Assembly: GCF_016481275.1 (NCBI RefSeq)
Contig: NZ_JAEMNW010000003.1
Location: forward strand, 766,437-830,436
From: Antrihabitans auranticaus
GTDB lineage: Bacteria; Actinomycetota; Actinomycetes; Mycobacteriales; Mycobacteriaceae
Reading direction: 5' to 3'
DNA length: 64,000 bases
The notes beneath the pieces are model-generated. The model searched no databases. It worked only from the letters and a program-made list of their open reading frames with translations, and was not told where the DNA came from. The translations under genes were made by a program, and so were the position numbers. Within the stretch, counting starts at the first letter, position 1; the number at the start of each line of letters is the position of its first letter. Below, one piece after another: positions 61,078 to 64,000 of this stretch.

Positions 61078-61079
61078 TG

Positions 61080-61099
61080 CGGCAATATTGAGCTTGCCG
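61080..61099 (+). terminator. Terminator of the CHAT operon
   Basis: CGGCAA-TATTGAGC-TTGCCG, followed by GGTCTTT, lies three bases after the CHAT stop codon. The short stem with a T-rich tail suggests factor-independent termination before the methyltransferase gene. Confidence 0.5.
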
Positions 61100-61126
61100 G
61101 GTCTTTCACGTGAGGGAGGAAGCGTC

Positions 61127-62224
61127 ATGTCGCGCTCGGATCGGCCGAAACTCCCGCCTGTTCGGATCGTCAGAATCGCTGAGGCGGTCAGGGCGGGAAT
61201 TGCGAACCTCAATAGAAGACTGGTTCCGGCTCCGGTCGGGGTACTGGAAATGGCAACAGGGTTTGCGTCCGCCCAGGCACTGTTCACCGCGGCGCGGCTA
61301 GGCGTTGCGGACGCGCTGGCCGACGGCCCGCTCAGCCCGTCGGATATCGCTGCGCGGATCGGTACGGACCCTGACGCGACCGCTCGCCTACTGCGCTATC
61401 TCGCTTCGTTTTCCGTCTTTGGGCCGTTGCCGGACGGGCGTTACGAATTGACGTCGATGTCGGAGGCGCTGCGCACGGATTCGCCGACATCGGTCCGCCC
61501 ATTACTGACGATGCTCGGGCATCCCTCCTACTGGGCAGCGTGGGGACAGCTCGAGTACTCGATGCAGTCAGGTGCACCGAGTATCGACAAATTGCACGGG
61601 CGTCCGCTGTTCGAGCATCTGCAGAAGGATGTCGAATTCGGCGCTGTCTTCAATGCCGGCATGACGTGTGTGGCCGAGATGAACACGCCGCCAATTCTTT
61701 CCGCGTACGACTTCACGAAGTTTGCGACGATCGTGGACGTCGGGGGCGGCCAGGGCAGTTTGCTTGCATCGATTCTGCGGGACTCGCCGGACTCGCGCGG
61801 CGTCCTGTTCGAACTCGAGTCGGTCGCTCGCGATGCGCGGCCTGTCATCGACGAAGCCGGTGTAGCGGATCGGTGCAGCATCGAGGTCGGCTCGTTCTTC
61901 GAATCAGTTCCGACAGGCGCCGACCTGTATCTACTGATGCACATCGTGCACGACTGGAACGACGAGAAGGCGCTCGAGATCTTGCAGAACGTCCGTGCGT
62001 CGATCGAACCGGGCGGAACTCTGCTTGTGATCGAAGACGTTATCCCCGAAGGGAACCGGCCGCACGCGGGGAAGATGCTGGACCTCGACATGCTGCTGTT
62101 CGTGGGTGGCAAAGAGCGGACGGCGGCCGAGTACAGGGATCTGCTCGGTCGCGCCGGGTTCCGGCTCACTCGCATCGTGCCGACCGTTGCGCCGGCATGC
62201 CTCGTCGAAGCAGTGCCGGCGTGA
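61127..62224 (+). CDS. SAM-dependent O-methyltransferase (hydroxyneurosporene/caffeate OMT type)
   Basis: A 365-residue enzyme. The N-terminal dimerisation winged helix (about 35-120; SAQALFTAARLGVADAL) precedes the SAM fold with VDVGGGQGSLL near residue 205. The catalytic region LLMHIVHDWNDEKAL follows near 270. Family members methylate phenolic or polyketide hydroxyls. GAGGGAGGAAG before the ATG is strong. Its stop overlaps the next gene by GTGA. Confidence 0.87.
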   Translation: MSRSDRPKLPPVRIVRIAEAVRAGIANLNRRLVPAPVGVLEMATGFASAQALFTAARLGVADALADGPLSPSDIAARIGTDPDATARLLRYLASFSVFGPLPDGRYELTSMSEALRTDSPTSVRPLLTMLGHPSYWAAWGQLEYSMQSGAPSIDKLHGRPLFEHLQKDVEFGAVFNAGMTCVAEMNTPPILSAYDFTKFATIVDVGGGQGSLLASILRDSPDSRGVLFELESVARDARPVIDEAGVADRCSIEVGSFFESVPTGADLYLLMHIVHDWNDEKALEILQNVRASIEPGGTLLVIEDVIPEGNRPHAGKMLDLDMLLFVGGKERTAAEYRDLLGRAGFRLTRIVPTVAPACLVEAVPA

Positions 62225-63105
62225 TAGCCGGAGCGGGCCGTGTAGCGCTGCTGGCGGCAGCATGTGCGACGTTGTTCGTCGGTCACCTTCCGACCGCGGT
62301 TGCAGCGCCCCGGTACAGCGAATACGTCGCTCTCGGCGACTCATGGTCCGCCGGCGCGACGGTCGTTCAGGCGACCGATCGATTCGTGCCTATGGGCTGC
62401 GTCCAAAGTCGTGCGAACTATCCGAAACAGGTTGCGGACGCGCTCGAGGTCCCGGTGTTTCGTGACGCGACCTGCGGTGCCGCGGAGACGGGTGACATGA
62501 CTGGCGCACAAGATGCGCCGTTGGGTGGTTCCAATGCCGCGCAGTTCGATCGGCTCACTCCGACAACGGATCTCGTGACGCTGGGCATCGGTGGCAACGA
62601 TGCGGGTCTCGCGGATGCCGTGTTCGACTGTCTTACAGTGACGAATGTCGGCGCACCCTGCATGGCAAAGTACGTGGTCGGCGGCGTCGACCGGATGTCT
62701 GCGAATATCGCCGCAACCGAGCCCGGCGTGATTGCCGTCATCGACGGCATCCGGGAACGGACTCCGCGCGCGCGAATTCTCGTCGTCGACTACTTTGCCG
62801 CGATCGGGGACCGTGGTTGCTTCCCGACGATTCCGATCACCGATGCGGACGCCGAGTGGTTGCGCGCCAAGATGATCGAGATCAACGGGATGCTCGCTCG
62901 GGCAGCACAATCGGCAGCTGCCGAGTTCGTCGATACCTATTCTTCGAGCATCGGTCACGACGCGTGCCAGCCCGCCGGAATCCGTTGGGTCGAAGGTTTG
63001 GCTCCGATATCGGGCAACCCGCCCGGCCTCGCCGTGCCGTTTCATCCGAACCAACTGGGCGGCGATTATCAGGCCGGTGTAGTGCTCGCCGCGCTCGGCG
63101 GGTAG
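62221..63105 (+). CDS. Secreted SGNH/GDSL-type lipase or esterase
   Basis: A 294-residue exported protein. The signal peptide is about residues 1-28, and the mature protein begins near APRYSEYVALGDSWSAG, with the nucleophile Ser in GDSWS. The Asn block is GIGGNDAG, and the His lies in PFHPNQLG near the C-terminus. Six cysteines in the mature part suggest three disulphides, as in Rv0518-like secreted lipases. GTG start overlaps the methyltransferase stop (GTGA). It acts outside the cell on acyl or lipid esters. Confidence 0.88.
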   Translation: MIAGAGRVALLAAACATLFVGHLPTAVAAPRYSEYVALGDSWSAGATVVQATDRFVPMGCVQSRANYPKQVADALEVPVFRDATCGAAETGDMTGAQDAPLGGSNAAQFDRLTPTTDLVTLGIGGNDAGLADAVFDCLTVTNVGAPCMAKYVVGGVDRMSANIAATEPGVIAVIDGIRERTPRARILVVDYFAAIGDRGCFPTIPITDADAEWLRAKMIEINGMLARAAQSAAAEFVDTYSSSIGHDACQPAGIRWVEGLAPISGNPPGLAVPFHPNQLGGDYQAGVVLAALGG

Positions 63106-63116
63106 ACACGTCGCTT

Positions 63117-63749
63117 ATGAAAGCTGCTGTCGCCAGTGCCTGTCGTGCGCTCGCCGAAGAAGGTCTGGTGCTGGGCACCGCCGGAAATGTGAGTACCCGG
63201 GCTGGTGACCTGATCACCATTACCGCAACGGGAGCAAAGTTCTCGACGATTTCGGCAGACGAGGTCACCGTCGTCGATCTGGATGGGAACGTAGTCGACG
63301 GTGAACTCGCACCGACGTCCGAACTTGCGATCCACCTCGGCATCTATCGAGCCACCGACGCCGGCGCGATCGTTCACACCCACGCGACGACGTGTGTGGC
63401 CGTGGGCTGCGTCGTCGACGAATTGCCTTGCGTGCATTACCAAATGCTCGCGTTCGGCGGAGCGGTCCGCGTTGCGCCGTACAAGACTTTCGGTACCCAG
63501 GAACTCGCCGACGCGGTTCTCGTTGCGCTGGAGGGGAAGTCGGCCGCCCTGATGGCGAACCATGGTGCCATCACCTACGGCGCAACGCTGGACGCGGCAA
63601 TGGATTCGGCTCGGCTGCTCGAATGGGCGTCGACGGTGTACCTGCGGGCGGCGTCCATGGGGACGGTCCGGGCGCTGGGCGACGAGGCACTGGCTGCGGT
63701 GGTGGCAACGATCGCAGAGCAGAACTACGGGACGACGCGGCGGGCGTAG
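63117..63749 (+). CDS. Class II aldolase/adducin-family protein
   Basis: A 210-residue aldolase. The phosphate-binding segment GTAGNVSTR is near residue 20, the zinc site HTHATT near 88, and a further His in NHGAITYG near 150. It would cleave or isomerise phosphorylated sugars such as fuculose or ribulose phosphate. The ATG at 63117 lies 11 bases after the lipase stop, in the same transcript direction. Confidence 0.87.
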   Translation: MKAAVASACRALAEEGLVLGTAGNVSTRAGDLITITATGAKFSTISADEVTVVDLDGNVVDGELAPTSELAIHLGIYRATDAGAIVHTHATTCVAVGCVVDELPCVHYQMLAFGGAVRVAPYKTFGTQELADAVLVALEGKSAALMANHGAITYGATLDAAMDSARLLEWASTVYLRAASMGTVRALGDEALAAVVATIAEQNYGTTRRA

Positions 63750-63792
63750 CACCCACCCCCGCGCCCACACCGTCGCACGCACACAGCCGCAC

Positions 63793-63835
63793 CCCGACTC
63801 GGGAGTCGCACCGAAAATAGGGCCCTAGAGTCGGG
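63793..63835. repeat. Dispersed hairpin repeat, family 2, copy B
   Basis: CCCGACTC at 63793-63800 pairs with GAGTCGGG at 63828-63835, enclosing CTCGGGAGTCGCACCGA and AGGGCC shared with 48794-48820. It lies between the aldolase and the IS30 transposase, convergent genes, and may also be close to the right IS terminus. Confidence 0.6.
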
Positions 63836-63840
63836 CGGAT

Positions 63841-63999
63841 TCAAGCGGTGGTTGCAACAGCGGGTGGATTTGGTGGATTGGACAGTAGCTCGTCGAGGAC
63901 TTCGGCCGGCTTTTTCCAGCCGAGAGTTTTGCGGGGGCGGTTGTTGAGTTGCGCGGCGACGTAGTCGAGGTAGTCGGCGGGGAAGACGGAGAGGTCTTG
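63841..63999 (-). CDS. IS30-family transposase, C-terminal end (cut by window edge)
   Basis: The last 52 codons of a transposase on the minus strand: ...YVAAQLNNRPRKTLGWKK, then PAEVLDELL and a Pro/Ala tail. The NNRPRKTLGW signature is that of the IS30 DDE domain. The rest of the element is outside the window, so I cannot find its inverted repeats. It marks the only mobile DNA here. Confidence 0.8.
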   Translation of the reverse strand, partial: QDLSVFPADYLDYVAAQLNNRPRKTLGWKKPAEVLDELLSNPPNPPAVATTA

Positions 64000-64000
64000 G

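Noticed and set aside
1..64000. CRISPR array, tRNA or rRNA genes
   Set aside because: No regularly spaced repeats and no cloverleaf or rRNA-like stretches were seen by eye; a tRNAscan/Infernal run would settle it.

Overview
The window is high-GC actinobacterial DNA, most likely from Rhodococcus or a close relative in the Mycobacteriales. Several features point there: two mycothiol-type DinB enzymes, an LpqH-family lipoprotein, an Rv0250c-Rv0247c-like succinate dehydrogenase operon, a FadE13/Rv0976c-like cluster, the TreS-maltokinase pair, and dense four-base ATGA/GTGA start-stop overlaps. It is ordinary chromosome with few signs of mobility. Only one edge carries an insertion sequence, the C-terminus of an IS30-family transposase at the right end. 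I see no tRNA, rRNA or CRISPR array.

Layout. 1-3736: a minus-strand catabolic operon (DinB-like protein, AtuA-like protein, acyl-CoA dehydrogenase, start of an acyl-CoA carboxylase). 3903-5803: an SDR divergent from a DapB-like dehydrogenase. 5828-7881: an ECF sigma factor operon with two membrane proteins and a CxxC carboxymuconolactone-decarboxylase protein. 7952-13957: mixed housekeeping and secreted proteins. 14185-24787: Lon, an MsbA-like ABC exporter, a large FAD/Fe-S oxidoreductase, pirin, VOC, a DNA glycosylase and a FabG-like SDR. 24871-28187: a possible microprotein, then maltokinase and trehalose synthase. 28270-34354: a drug-type MFS pump, two tiny membrane proteins and the succinate dehydrogenase operon. 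34538-41320: membrane protein, two hydrolases, an orphan sugar-binding lipoprotein, an ATPase, and a 305-base gene-free stretch with several hairpins. 41443-44802: TetR, TerD, a small ORF, CsbD behind a SigF/SigB-like promoter, and a lipase. 44998-48743: a 992-residue SRPBCC-thiolase-crotonase fusion divergent from a TetR gene, with matching operators. 48864-51956: a TetR gene divergent from an SDR and an EthA-like monooxygenase. 51961-55857: UDP-glucose dehydrogenase, SMP-30 protein, KAS III and an LpqH lipoprotein. 56020-61077: a four-gene operon of two unrecognised proteins, a TPR protein and a CHAT (caspase-like) protease. 61127-63749: methyltransferase, secreted SGNH hydrolase and class II aldolase.

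The strongest candidate for an undescribed system is the 56020-61077 operon. It is tightly coupled translationally, ends in a CHAT protease with an intact His/Cys dyad, and starts behind an isolated palindrome. Its two lead proteins match nothing I recognise, so they are the obvious candidate targets, sensors or effectors. The second is the three-enzyme fusion at 44998-47976, whose thiolase segment seems to lack its catalytic cysteine. Two dispersed hairpin families also occur in the window. One copy has been captured as the C-terminal tail of a dehydrogenase.
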